This document shows, piece after piece, positions 12,090 to 22,751 of a DNA stretch of 64,000 nt. The stretch is from positions 79,117,714 to 79,181,713 of the forward strand of contig NC_083598.1 in NCBI RefSeq assembly GCF_020882245.1. The letters run 5' to 3'. The notes beneath the pieces were generated by a model, which searched no databases, was not told the DNA's origin, and saw nothing but the letters and a program-made list of their open reading frames with translations. The translations under genes were made by a program, and so were the position numbers. Each line of letters begins with the position of its first letter. The first letter of the stretch is position 1. Source of the stretch: Rhopalosiphum padi. Its lineage: Eukaryota; Arthropoda; Insecta; Hemiptera; Aphididae.

Positions 12090-12576
12090 GCAAAAAAATA
12101 ACCCCAGAAAAAATTACCCCGAAAATTTAGTCCCCAAATTCAAAAACTCAGAAAAAATAATCCCATATGAGATTTTGTATAAGATTTTGCAAATTAATCT
12201 AAATAAGTATTATAAAGTATTATATTTTCATTGTGTATAATATAATTTATAAGTATAACATACGTACGTACTACGTCCCCACAAATAATGTTAAATTTGG
12301 ATTCAATGATAAATTATTGTATACCTACCTATAGGACAGGTTATGTTATAGTGTTATACGGAAAAACGATTTAGAGCACGGGCCTGTCTGTCAATCTGTC
12401 ATATCGATCAGATTTCTAATTACAGACATTTACTGTGATTGAAAATATTGACTATTTGTTTTATATTTATAAATTATTGACATTGTATTACACATTTATA
12501 ATTAGGTTGAAACACAATCATTTTTATTATATGGTTATTTTTTCGGGGACTAAGTTTCCGGGGTTATTTATTAGGC
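12090..12576. mobile_element. inverted-repeat-bounded element (MITE-like)
   Basis: The left end reads AATAACCCCAGAAAAAATTA, followed shortly by TTTAGTCCCC. The reverse complement of the right end reads AATAACCCCGGAAACTTAGT. The ends are therefore inverted copies about 480 bp apart. The interior is A+T-rich with only a short open frame (12435-12716 runs out of the element). The exact outer limits and any target duplication could not be fixed by eye. Confidence 0.45.
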
Positions 12577-12742
12577 AAATCTTTAATCACATCTCTTTCT
12601 TATGTTATGACTTACGGCTGTTAAAAAATCTAACACACAGATTTTGTCTGGTTGTATTTGTCTACATACATTTTTTAGACGTGTTTCTATGGTCTGATGG
12701 TCTGAATGTGTCCTAGTTTTTTAATAGCTCTCGAATCTCTTA

Positions 12743-12992
12743 CAGCAGCGGTTCCCAACCCATGGGCCGCGGAAAGCGTGGACCAACTGGACCATATAAA
12801 TATAGGTATTAACATTACTAACGTATATATTTAAAATAATATTAATATGTATTTTTATTATATACCCAATAATATTGTATTATATTATATACCTACATAG
12901 GTATTTAGGTGTACTATTAGTCATTAGTAGGCCTCAAAGATTTTTTTACAAAATTGGTGGTCCGCACAACTAAAAAGGTTGAGAACCGTGCT
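12743..12992. mobile_element. short hAT-like MITE
   Basis: The left end CAGCGGTTCCCAACC and right end GGTTGAGAACCGTG are inverted copies of a terminus common in hAT elements (CAG-GGTTCTCAACC). The interior of about 220 bp is non-coding. The putative 8-bp duplications (ctcttaca / ctttcata) differ at three sites, all C/T, so the boundary is not secure. Confidence 0.5.
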
Positions 12993-13356
12993 TTCATACA
13001 TCATCTAGAACTAATTTCACTTCATCTGCGGAAATGTCCATTTATATTTTTCTAATTAATTAACATATAGTTGGATGCTTATGAGTTATGTGCACAGAGT
13101 TTTCCAAAACGTTTATTCCACCCTTCAGTCATATTTTTCGTTTGATTATGTACCTACATTCCATGATTCTATGGGTAGAATTTTTCGAAAATCATATCCA
13201 TATGGTATTAAACTGTACTTACACGTCTATAATAGATACCATTTACATAATATGAATCGAAATAAATTAAAGAGTCTTCTGCATCTGGTGAGCGGTGGCA
13301 TTATTTCTTTTAGAAAAACCTAGTCCTATATTCCGTCCAGTAACTATTTTATTTAT

Positions 13357-13503
13357 CATAGCCGTGCTGTAGGGGGGAAGAGGGACACGTGCCTTTCTAA
13401 GCCAAATTTTAAGGGGATGTCAAAAAATTAGGTTAGTTAATGGAGGGGGTGGGAAAATATTTTAATTTTGCTCCGGGCACCAAATTATAACGGCACAGCT
13501 CTG
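13357..13503. mobile_element. 147-bp hAT-like MITE with near-perfect target duplication
   Basis: The terminal inverted repeats are CATAGCCGTGCTGTA on the left and the reverse complement CAGAGCTGTGCCGTT on the right. The 8 bases outside are ttatttat (13349-13356) and ttctttat (13504-13511), 7 of 8 identical. The interior carries G runs and no open frame. The 8-bp duplication points to a hAT-type transposase acting in trans. Confidence 0.6.
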
Positions 13504-13511
13504 TTCTTTAT

Positions 13512-14067
13512 AATTATAAATTCCCGACAAACCAAGTTTCTGAACTTTTCTATGTATAAGTATAATCAATACAAATGATAAAAACATCCATCAATTGTAA
13601 TATGGGTTCTGAAATTATTTTTTGTAGCAGTTATGACTGCTAATTCAAAATCTAAACGTGAAAATATTGGATGTGGGTACAAATCACAAGTCTGACTCTG
13701 ACATTCTTCTTTTAATATAATACCACAGACTAAGAACATAGTTCGTAATAAATGATAATATTAAATATTTGTTTATGTGTAGATTGATTTTTTTATCCGG
13801 AATTCTGAAAGTCGTATTAATGAATAATAATGTTATTATATTTTGTTTTTTGCAAACATAGTCAATTATATACACGGGTTCGAAATTTTTTTTCTGCTAA
13901 AATGCTAAGATTCATTTTTAATTTTTTAATTTAATATCTATTATCACAAAACATCTTATCAATATTGTTATCATTTTTAATATAATGATTTATTAAAGAT
14001 GCAAAATGCTATGAGTAATTGAGAACTTAAATTATTTTTTTTAAATTCGGTTTTCCACATCGTAAGC
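13512..14067 (+). promoter_or_regulatory. upstream region of SCYL2
   Basis: This 556-bp stretch upstream of the SCYL2 start codon should hold its promoter and 5' untranslated region. No recognisable core element, gene or repeat was seen. The short open frame at 13684-13875 on the minus strand has no family features. Confidence 0.35.
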
Positions 14068-17000
14068 ATGGATGTACTCAATAAATTTCGATCTACAGTT
14101 ACAAGTACTATGTCACAACTGTCTACAGTACTACCTGGCAATCCAGTTACAAGGGAGTATGAAGCTACTACACATATTGCAAGTGCTGGTGTTGGTATGT
14201 ATTATTTCTTTATTTCTTCTAAGTTCTAATATAGCTGTGGAATTTTTATATGTTTTTATTAAATATTGTGGTTGTAAATAAATTAACATTTTCTAATTAT
14301 TAAATTAGGACTGCTTTGGAAAATATACAGTGGTTATAAAAAGTCAACACAGCAATCTGCATCCATTTTTGTATTAGAAAAGAGACAATTAGATAAATGG
14401 TCAAGAACAGAACGAGAACACATAATAGAAGTTGTCAAAAAAGGTGTAGCCCAACTAGCCAGGCTCAAACATCCCCAAGTATTAACTGTTCAACATACTT
14501 TAGAAGAATCTAGGTTCATATGATTATAATGTATTGAATGTTAAGTTATTTATTTATAAAGTTTAAAATTTTCAGAGAAAGTTTGGCATTTGCTACAGAA
14601 CCTGTGTTTTGCAGTTTGGCTAATGTCCTTGGTAAGTTGGAAAACACACCTCAACCATTGTCCAAAAGTTTACAAGATTACAATCTATTTGATATTGATA
14701 TCAAGTATGGCCTAATGCAACTTGGTCAAGGTCTAGCATTTTTACACAATGATGCTAAGCTGCTCCATCACAATTTGTGTCCAGAAAATGTTGTAATTAA
14801 TGAACAAGGAGCATGGAAAATATTTGGATTTGATTTCTGTTCTCAAAGTATCAATCCAGTAGATCCAAATGTAAGAACTAAAAAAATATTTAGTTGACAA
14901 TATTTCTTTCTATTTATAGATACTTTGTTTGTTTAACAGCCTACATGGCCTAGCTGGGAGTATAAGGTAGATGTGCATCCTTGGGCACAACCAACTTTAG
15001 ATTATTTAGCGCCCGAATCAGGTTGTGATCATATCCAAATTAAAGCCAATGACATGTATTCTTTGGGAGTATTAATTTTTGCCATATATAATAAAGGAAA
15101 TGCACCATTACAGTCAAATCATGAATGGTCTACTTATAAACGCAATTTACAAGAAGTATGAAACTAGTTGTTCCTTTTTAAGTTTTTTTTCTAAATCTTA
15201 TATTTAACAGATGAAGTATAATACACCAAAAATATCAACTGTTGATGCTGCTCTCCGAGATCCAGTAAGATTATTATTGAGTTTTAGACCTGAAGATAGA
15301 CCCGACGAACATGAATTTTTAAAAGTAAGATATTTATTTATAATTTTGGAAGTTAACTATTTAAATTTTTTTGTTTATAGATTGAATATTTTAATGATGT
15401 TGGCGTTAAAACTTTAAATTATTTGGATTCACTTTTTCAATGGGATAATTTACAGAAATCCCAATTTTACAAAGGCTTACCTCAAATAATGGAAAAATTA
15501 CCCCACAGAATTTGTTTAAAAAGGTAACTACAATTTAAATTTAATAATAATAAAACAATATAATATTTATTATTAACATGTAATTTTTTAGGATTCTTCC
15601 ATGTCTTGTAAAAGATTGTGTTAATCCTGTTATGATACCCTTTGTTTTGCCAAATATTTTTTATGTCTGTGAAAATTGTACTAAAGATGAGTTTGTTAAC
15701 CATATTTTACCATGCTTAAAGCCTATAATGAAAGTGCATGAACCAGTTCAAGTATGTACTTTTTCAACATGAGTTATAACTTATTTAGTATTAATCATTT
15801 ATGATTTTAAAGGTTCCTTTCATATTTCTTCAAAAAATGGAATTATTATTAAAATTAGCTCCACTAGAAGATCTCAAATCTGATATTTTACCAATGTTAT
15901 ATAAAACATTGGAATTGGATTCAAAACCAGTTCAAGAAACTTGTCTATCAGTAATTCCATCATTAGCTACTCTTGTAGAAGGCCCTTCCATGAAAAATGC
16001 TTTATTACCTAGGATTAAAAGATTATGTTTGTCAACTTCTGATCTTTCAGTAAGTTAAATTAATCTTAATACGAGTTGATTTATTTCATATAAGATACCT
16101 ATGTAAAAATACAATAATGTACCATTATTCTAAATCAATCATAATGTTTATAGTAACACAATGATAGGGTCTTTGTGACACGGCATACACTATTAAATGG
16201 AAATAAATGTGTTTTTTCACAATTACTGACAAACTCTAATAGTATAATAATCAGTTACTTTCAGTTTGTTCATCACTTAACATATTTATAAATAAATTGA
16301 ATAAATTTTAATTATAAAATATCATATTTATATATTTACTCTGGTGTTTAAACACCTAAAAATATCTAACACCCAAATAAATTATACATACACTAATTGC
16401 TAAGTCCTGCTTATTAAGTATTAGTAATTTAATTTGTTTTATAAAGCTTTTTTAAAAAAAAGTTTACTCAATGTTTTAGATTAACTATCATTTTTTTTAT
16501 ATATATAAATATGGGAGTAGTAACTAGTTACTTAAATCAAATATTTTCTTAATTTCATAAACAGCATTAACGTAATTATTTGATATTTAGAGGACCCTAC
16601 ATCCGTGCAAGTTACAAATGTAAGATATAACAACATAGAAAATGTTTGTTTGGCAATTTCAATTTTGTATTATAAACCTATAATCTTTAATAATAAAGTG
16701 AATTGAGCTATTATAAATCATAAAAGAGAGAAATTAAACAATATGTGTGTTTTGCTAAAGGATATTTTTAATTTTTAAGTAAATTAAGAGTATAAGATTA
16801 TATACAATATTACAATTTAAGAATATTTATAAATCACTTACAATCTAACTTATGTGAAACACAGATAAGGTTTTTACCTCTTAGTTTGGTAATAATATGT
16901 TATTTTACTCTATTATTAAAGGTTGTTACACAAAATTGGAACTAGTTTTTTTTGAATTATTTATACTGAAAAAGCAAACATTTGAACATACTACCCACCA

Positions 17001-19490
17001 TATTTTATTTAAATGTACTTAACGACTGAACTGCTCACTTCACTCAGATTGTATCTTTTGCACATTCGCAATTGCACATCGAGTCATAAATAACAATCTC
17101 GTAGCACAATGTTTGTACTCCAGTATATAATTAGCATATAGTGGGTGCTGCAATATTTACTAATATTGTTTGTAAACCGATGTATGATATTCTATTATTG
17201 CAATAAACAAAAATGTTGCTTATATCCATGTTCATTACAAAAACGTTTTACATTTCTATTATTTATTTAATTTTCCTAAATTGTTTATTCTCAAACAATT
17301 AAGAAAATATAAATGAAAATAATTATTAAATCTATCAATTATCTAAATAACTTTATATATGTGTTAATATGGAGAAAAAAACTTTTTATTTGATTTTATG
17401 AAAGTATAAAAAAATTATTTATCCTACTTATTTTTGAAGAATCTAAAAAGAATAAAGGAGCACTTTAATGACTTCAGATTATTATGAAATGTATATTTAA
17501 CTGTTTAGGTTCGTGTAAAATGTCTTGTTTGCATTGGTAAATTAATTGAATATTTGGATAGATGGCTAGTACTTGATGATATTATTCCATTTTTACCTCA
17601 AATACCTTCCAAGGACCCAGCTGTGATTATGGGCATCTTAGGTAATTATTAATATTATATTGTATTATTAAAAAATAATTACATTTTGGTGTTCTTAGGT
17701 GTATATAGGATTATACTTTCTCATAAAAAAATGTACATTACAAAAGAAACTATGGCTCTCAGTATTTTACCTTTTTTAATACCAATGTGTATTGAGAATA
17801 CACTAACGCTAAATCAATTCAATGTTTTAATATCAATTGTGAAAGAAATGATTAATAGTGTTGAAACTGAACATCGAGCTAAATTACAACAATTAAATGA
17901 ACAGCATAGGTATATACATTTTTTTTAAACTAATTTGTTCTTTTTCAAATACATATTTGTATTGTGTTATATGAATTATATGTAATTATAACCAATTACT
18001 TTTTGCAGATCAATTTCAAATAGTTTAACTTTAGAAAATGGAACAACTACAAAGTCAAATGGTTTAACTAATGAATTTCAATTTGAAAGTTATGTTGAAA
18101 AACCTTCAATGCAAATACCTGGTTCCAATGAAATAACAAATAATTTATCTTTCAACTATGAAAAATCAAAGTATAATTATAATTTATATTTAATTTTATT
18201 AATAATTTTACCAAATTTCCTCAATTTATTATTAATAACCCCGTTTAGATCATTAAGTTATTGATTTGGTAATAATGTTTTAGTTTCTGAACAGAGCAAT
18301 GAATGTATTAATTTTATCATGATGTTTTTAAATTTTTTTTTGTGGATGTGAACACGATAAGTTGTTGATAAAATACTTTGTTTTCCAAAAATGAGAGTGG
18401 TTTTGAAAATCAAATTGAATCTAGTTTGTACATTATAGAGATCAAATTAAAAAATTTGCAGTAATTATAATCGGGAAAAAACTAACTAAAAATTAGAGAA
18501 AACGGGAATTTTAACGCAAATCCAATTTTTGACCAAATGAATTGTGTTTTGTCGATGCAACTCTAAAACAAATAACTGTGGATACTTGAAATTTTCACCA
18601 AATTTTTATATTATCGTTTTTTTATTTATTCAAAATAATATTTATAATATTCAAAATATTACGACTATTTTTAAATTATTTATAGGTATGAGAAATTTTC
18701 AATTTTTTTTAGTTTTTTTTTTTTATTAATGTTTATAAAAAATTATTTCTAGATCAAAATTATTAAAAATATTGTACAAGATTTAACAAAAGTTATTCTT
18801 ATATCTGTAACATCAATCATATATTTAACAATCACTTATCACTTATTTTATACATAAATATTTAATTATAGCTAAAATTAAATCATGATTATTAAAATTT
18901 TGAATAGAATAATTTCTAAATTTAATATGCTTGGTTGTTGAAAAAAAAAAAAAATTGAAATTGGTTTTTATAAAATTAAAAAAATGAATCTAAACAATTT
19001 TTTTTTTTAATCAAATAGTTTTTACTAAAAGTAAGCATGTTAAAATAGACAAATAATTTCTATAATTTATACTTTATGCTATTTAATTAATTCTAGGACA
19101 AAACAATCTCAAGATACATCATTCCGTACTTTTCAACAAGATTTTACCCTTACTCCAAGTGTAGAAAAAAGCACCAAGAATAATCCAGTACCTAAGGATC
19201 TCACATCATCTCTGATTGATTCAAATATAAATCAAATAAGTTGGTCAAATCAGATGAAACCTACTACAAGTTCACTATCTCAATCAAAATCAATGGGATT
19301 TGAAAATAAATCAATAAGTCCTCAAGGTAGGCTTTCAGGATTTGAAAACAATTCAGTTAATCCACAAACTAAACCTATGTCCCTTCATAATTCAGCAAAT
19401 AACTGGAATGATTTATGGATAAAACAAGAAGAAAGTCAGCCACAAGTTAAACAGTTGTCTATATCTGATATAAATGATTTATTGAGCTGA
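14068..19490 (+). CDS. SCYL2: SCY1-like protein 2 (CVAK104), clathrin-associated pseudokinase, 12 exons
   Basis: Exons: 14068-14194, 14309-14513, 14576-14870, 14940-15155, 15211-15324, 15381-15523, 15592-15751, 15813-16049, 17509-17641, 17699-17909, 18009-18170, 19097-19490. These total 2397 nt (798 residues) with phase kept throughout. SCYL2 acts at the trans-Golgi and endosomes with clathrin and AP adaptors. Residues 1-42 match the family opening (MDVLNKFRSTVTSTMSQL). A protein-kinase-like fold covers about residues 35-320. Its catalytic motifs are altered: the HRD-D-N loop reads HHNLCPEN at about 175-182 and the DFG position reads GFDF near 195, so catalysis is doubtful, as is known for the family. 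DYLAPE and DMYSLGVLIF are the later kinase landmarks. A HEAT-like helical region follows to about residue 610, then a Ser/Asn/Gln-rich tail ending ISDINDLLS. Intron 8 is 1.46 kb; intron 11 holds a dispersed repeat. A candidate AATAAA lies near 20153. Confidence 0.93.
18281..18625 (+). repeat. dispersed repeat family, copy 2 (in SCYL2 intron 11)
   Basis: It starts TTTCTGAACAGAGCAATGAA, then ATTAATTTTATCATGATG, and ends with the block AATAACTGTGGATACTTGAA...TTTTCACCAAATTTTTAT. The order of words matches the copies at 2980-3316 (inverted) and 39789-40080, and the end block recurs near 11745. Confidence 0.65.
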
Positions 19491-20332
19491 AAAATTACTT
19501 AATCCACTAACCAGTAATTGCTACCTAACTTATTTATTAACTTTATTCATGTATTTTATATTTTAAACTTTAGTCATTATATTTATTTTTGGGAATGAGT
19601 TCATTAATTCCTTGATTCTTAATTTTATTGTCATTCATGTTTAAACCAGATTACATTTCCATCAAATCTTAATTTACTATTTATCAATTCAAAATAATTA
19701 ATTTTATTAAAATTAATAACTAATATTTATTTGGTTGTGTGCATTCAAAACCAAAACTTAGCATATAAAAACCTAAAATGTTTAATAGTATTATTTTAAA
19801 TTAAAACAAAATACTAGAAAGAATAGATTCATTAAAAATTTAAGTATTATTAAATTGTTAAAAGTATTGTGTTATTACACACTATTTATGAAACAAATAA
19901 CAAATGTATTGGGTAGGTAACTTATTATTTATTTTTATTTAATTTATATTATATTATATTAATTCATTTTTACAAAATAGAAAAGTAATAATCATGACTG
20001 ACAGTTAAATATATTTGTGATTTAATTGTAATACTATGCCAAAGTTACTCCAGTTGGCGGATTCTTTGTTTTAGGAAACATGTCTTCTTTTTATTGTAGA
20101 TATCATATTCACTTATTGACTATTGTTTTGATATGTATGTAATAGATTGTGTAATAAAAATTTAAAATTAAAAAAAAAATAGTAACGGTATGAAATAGTA
20201 AACAACATTTAACTGTAAAATTTTAAAAATATTTTTAAGTTATATTCAACATCATTAAGATTTTGGCATACAAATACATATATGTATAATGTAGGCTTTA
20301 TAATTATGTTATATTAAATATATTATATCTAT
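19491..20332. other. SCYL2 3' untranslated and intergenic region
   Basis: Probable 3' untranslated region of SCYL2, with a candidate AATAAA near 20153 followed by an A run. Nothing else was recognised. Confidence 0.45.
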
Positions 20333-20340
20333 ATTATTAT

Positions 20341-20980
20341 TAGAGCGCGGATTTCTATGCAATTGCATATTTTTTTCCTTTTAATATTTTTGGATTTTTG
20401 TCAGTTATCTCCTTGAATTATCATAATTCATAATTTGAAGCTAATGGTGACATTATTTTTTGCATGTTTCTACATATTTAAAGGTTATTGCATATTTTGG
20501 CAAAATTCAAAATTTATTGCATATTGAAGCAAAAATTTAAAAAAATGTATAAAATAATATTTTGTTAAGTAAAAAAATTAAAACTAACTTTCATAGTCAC
20601 TAAATAATAATTTATATATATATTTAGTTATAAGATAAATAATTGATTACGACGTAAACTTCAAATATGCCCAATAACTTCGGTTGACGTCGAACATTCG
20701 TTCTCAGTCTTTAAAAATATGTTAATCGATAAACGACACAGCTTCACAGAAGAAAAACTTGAAGTGCATATGATTATTCATCTTAATAATAAATACAATT
20801 TTAAAAATAAATTAAATTTTTTTTTATTAAGTATGTAAGTAATTAATTATTATAAGTTTTATTGTAAATTTTAAATAAATAAAAAAATTTTGCATATTTT
20901 TTTTACATATTTTCATGATTTTTACTGCATATTATATGGCATATTTCGATACTTTTAAGTGCATAAATATCCGTGTTCTA
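20341..20980 (+). mobile_element. deleted hAT transposon with remnant of the transposase dimerisation domain
   Basis: The ends TAGAGCGCGGATTTCTATGCA and, read inverted from the right, TAGAACACGGATATTTATGCA form terminal inverted repeats. ATTATTAT flanks both sides (20333-20340 and 20981-20988), the 8-bp duplication expected of hAT elements, though it is low-complexity. Near 20670-20815 the plus strand encodes PITSVDVEHSFSVFKNML followed by HSFTEEKLEVHMIIHLNN, the C-terminal hAT dimerisation signature. The rest of the transposase is missing, so this is an internally deleted, immobile copy of 640 bp. Repeated TTGCATATT words lie near both ends. Confidence 0.8.
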
Positions 20981-21195
20981 ATTATTATACATCTTTAAAA
21001 CTAACTTTTTGTTTAAGAAAAATGCATTTTAGTTTCTCTGCTAAATTTTCATATTTTATTTCCTCAAAAATGGATTGATAGTAACCAGTAATCATAAGTA
21101 TAAAACACTAGTTCTATATCCTTAGTACGAATTGAATTATTTTCTTTTAATATTATACAATCATTACAATTCATTATAATTTTTATATATTTATA

Positions 21196-21638
21196 CAGTG
21201 GTGGCTCAAAGGGGGTATATTTGAATCACGCGATACACAAAAATATTAATGGGTGGGTGGGTGTCTTATATTTGGAAAATGTAGGCTGGACCATTTTTAT
21301 AGGTTGATAATTAATTTATAAATAACAAACATAATATATATATATCCGTTTATATGTACTCAGTGGAAATTTTACAGTAATAACTAATAGTAATAGACAA
21401 ATAGACAACAGTACCTTAGGTGTGGTAAAGTATTAAATGGAAATATTGAATGAATTTATTAATTTTATATTCAAGTGAGAATTTATTAGGTTTTTAGAAA
21501 GTGATTTTGATGAGCAAAAAAGGTCCTAAGCTAAAGAATAATTATTTGAAAATAATTCACATTATCCAATTTTAGGAGGGTGGGTGGTGGTATAAAAATA
21601 TTGAATGTCAAATGAAAAAAAAGTTCAAGCCGCCACTG
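21196..21638. mobile_element. hAT-like MITE, 443 bp
   Basis: The left end CAGTGGTGGCTCAAA and the inverted right end CAGTGGCGGCTTGAA match at 12 of 15 positions. The flanking octamers tatttata and cataaata agree at 6 of 8. The interior has GGGTGGGTGG runs near both ends and no coding capacity. Confidence 0.55.
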
Positions 21639-22751
21639 CATAAATATAGTTTAATATAATTTTTATTTAGATTAGGAATCAGATTAGAATCTACATATTG
21701 TGTTGAACAATAAGCTTAATATGAGAAGATACAATAATGACAAAAAATACTCAGTGAAGAGACCTCTCACTTTCCATTGGAAGTAACTTTGACATGAAAT
21801 ACATACTATAATTATATTAGATTACATGCTTTTTTTTCTATTATTATTATGTATATAGATAAGCAAACTGCAAAATCTTTGTATTATTATAACAGTAAAT
21901 TAATTATTAACATTTTTAATTTGTTTGCTCGCTGTAAAATGTTGTAAAAGCCTATAAAGACCATAATATTGTAATGATAAAGATAAACAATAATAGTTCA
22001 CTAACTATTGAAAATTTGCAAAATATTTTAAATATTTATGTATTGCCCAATTAAATTGAATAGTTTTGTAATTGTTCAAATATCATTACCATAGGCATTT
22101 TCTGCATAGACATATTATAGTACTATTGTCTTATTATGATATTGATTTATGTTTCCAGATTTCATACATTTTTGTATGTACTCTATTAGATTTACAGTGA
22201 AATTATTAAAATGACGATATTTATAATACACATATAAATAAAAATGTTATTTTTAATAATTTGTTTTTATTTGATTTATATAAATCAAAGATTGTTAATA
22301 ACTGGTGTTATGAGTAACAAGTAATTACTAAGTTTAACTAGTGGGCTATGCATTTTGACGAGGAAAGAGGGATGGGGTTAAAGGTTATCCCTCTTAGAAG
22401 AATGTTTTTATGACTTTACAAATATATACTGTGCATGTATACGGTATACCTTTTATATTATGATTTATAACAAGTTTCAATTTATTTTCCTATAGTATCC
22501 ATATCAAAATAATTTATGAATATGATAAAATGATTTAATTATTTATAATGATTAATAGGTAAATACAAGACAAAATTAAAATTATTATTATTCACTTTAC
22601 TTATAAAAATACTGTACAAATAATATTTAATAATATAGTATTTTACTAATAATAAATAATTAATAGGATACAGAATTAACATATTTAGAAATCAAATACA
22701 TTAAATTAAACAGTGAAAAATGATATGGTAAATATTATAAATAAGTATTAT
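21639..22751. other. convergent intergenic region
   Basis: This region lies between the SCYL2 3' side and the 3' end of the minus-strand gene at 22752. Its A+T-rich sequence shows no gene, repeat or element. Confidence 0.4.

Noticed and set aside
12435..12716. 93-codon plus-strand frame
   Set aside because: It crosses the border of an inverted-repeat element and shows no family features.
13075..13323. 82-codon plus-strand frame with mixed composition
   Set aside because: It looks more protein-like than most, but has no recognisable domain, no splice context and no supporting neighbour; not enough to call a gene.
13870..13890. GGTTCGAAA word resembling a tRNA T-loop
   Set aside because: No acceptor stem, D-arm or anticodon arm could be formed around it.
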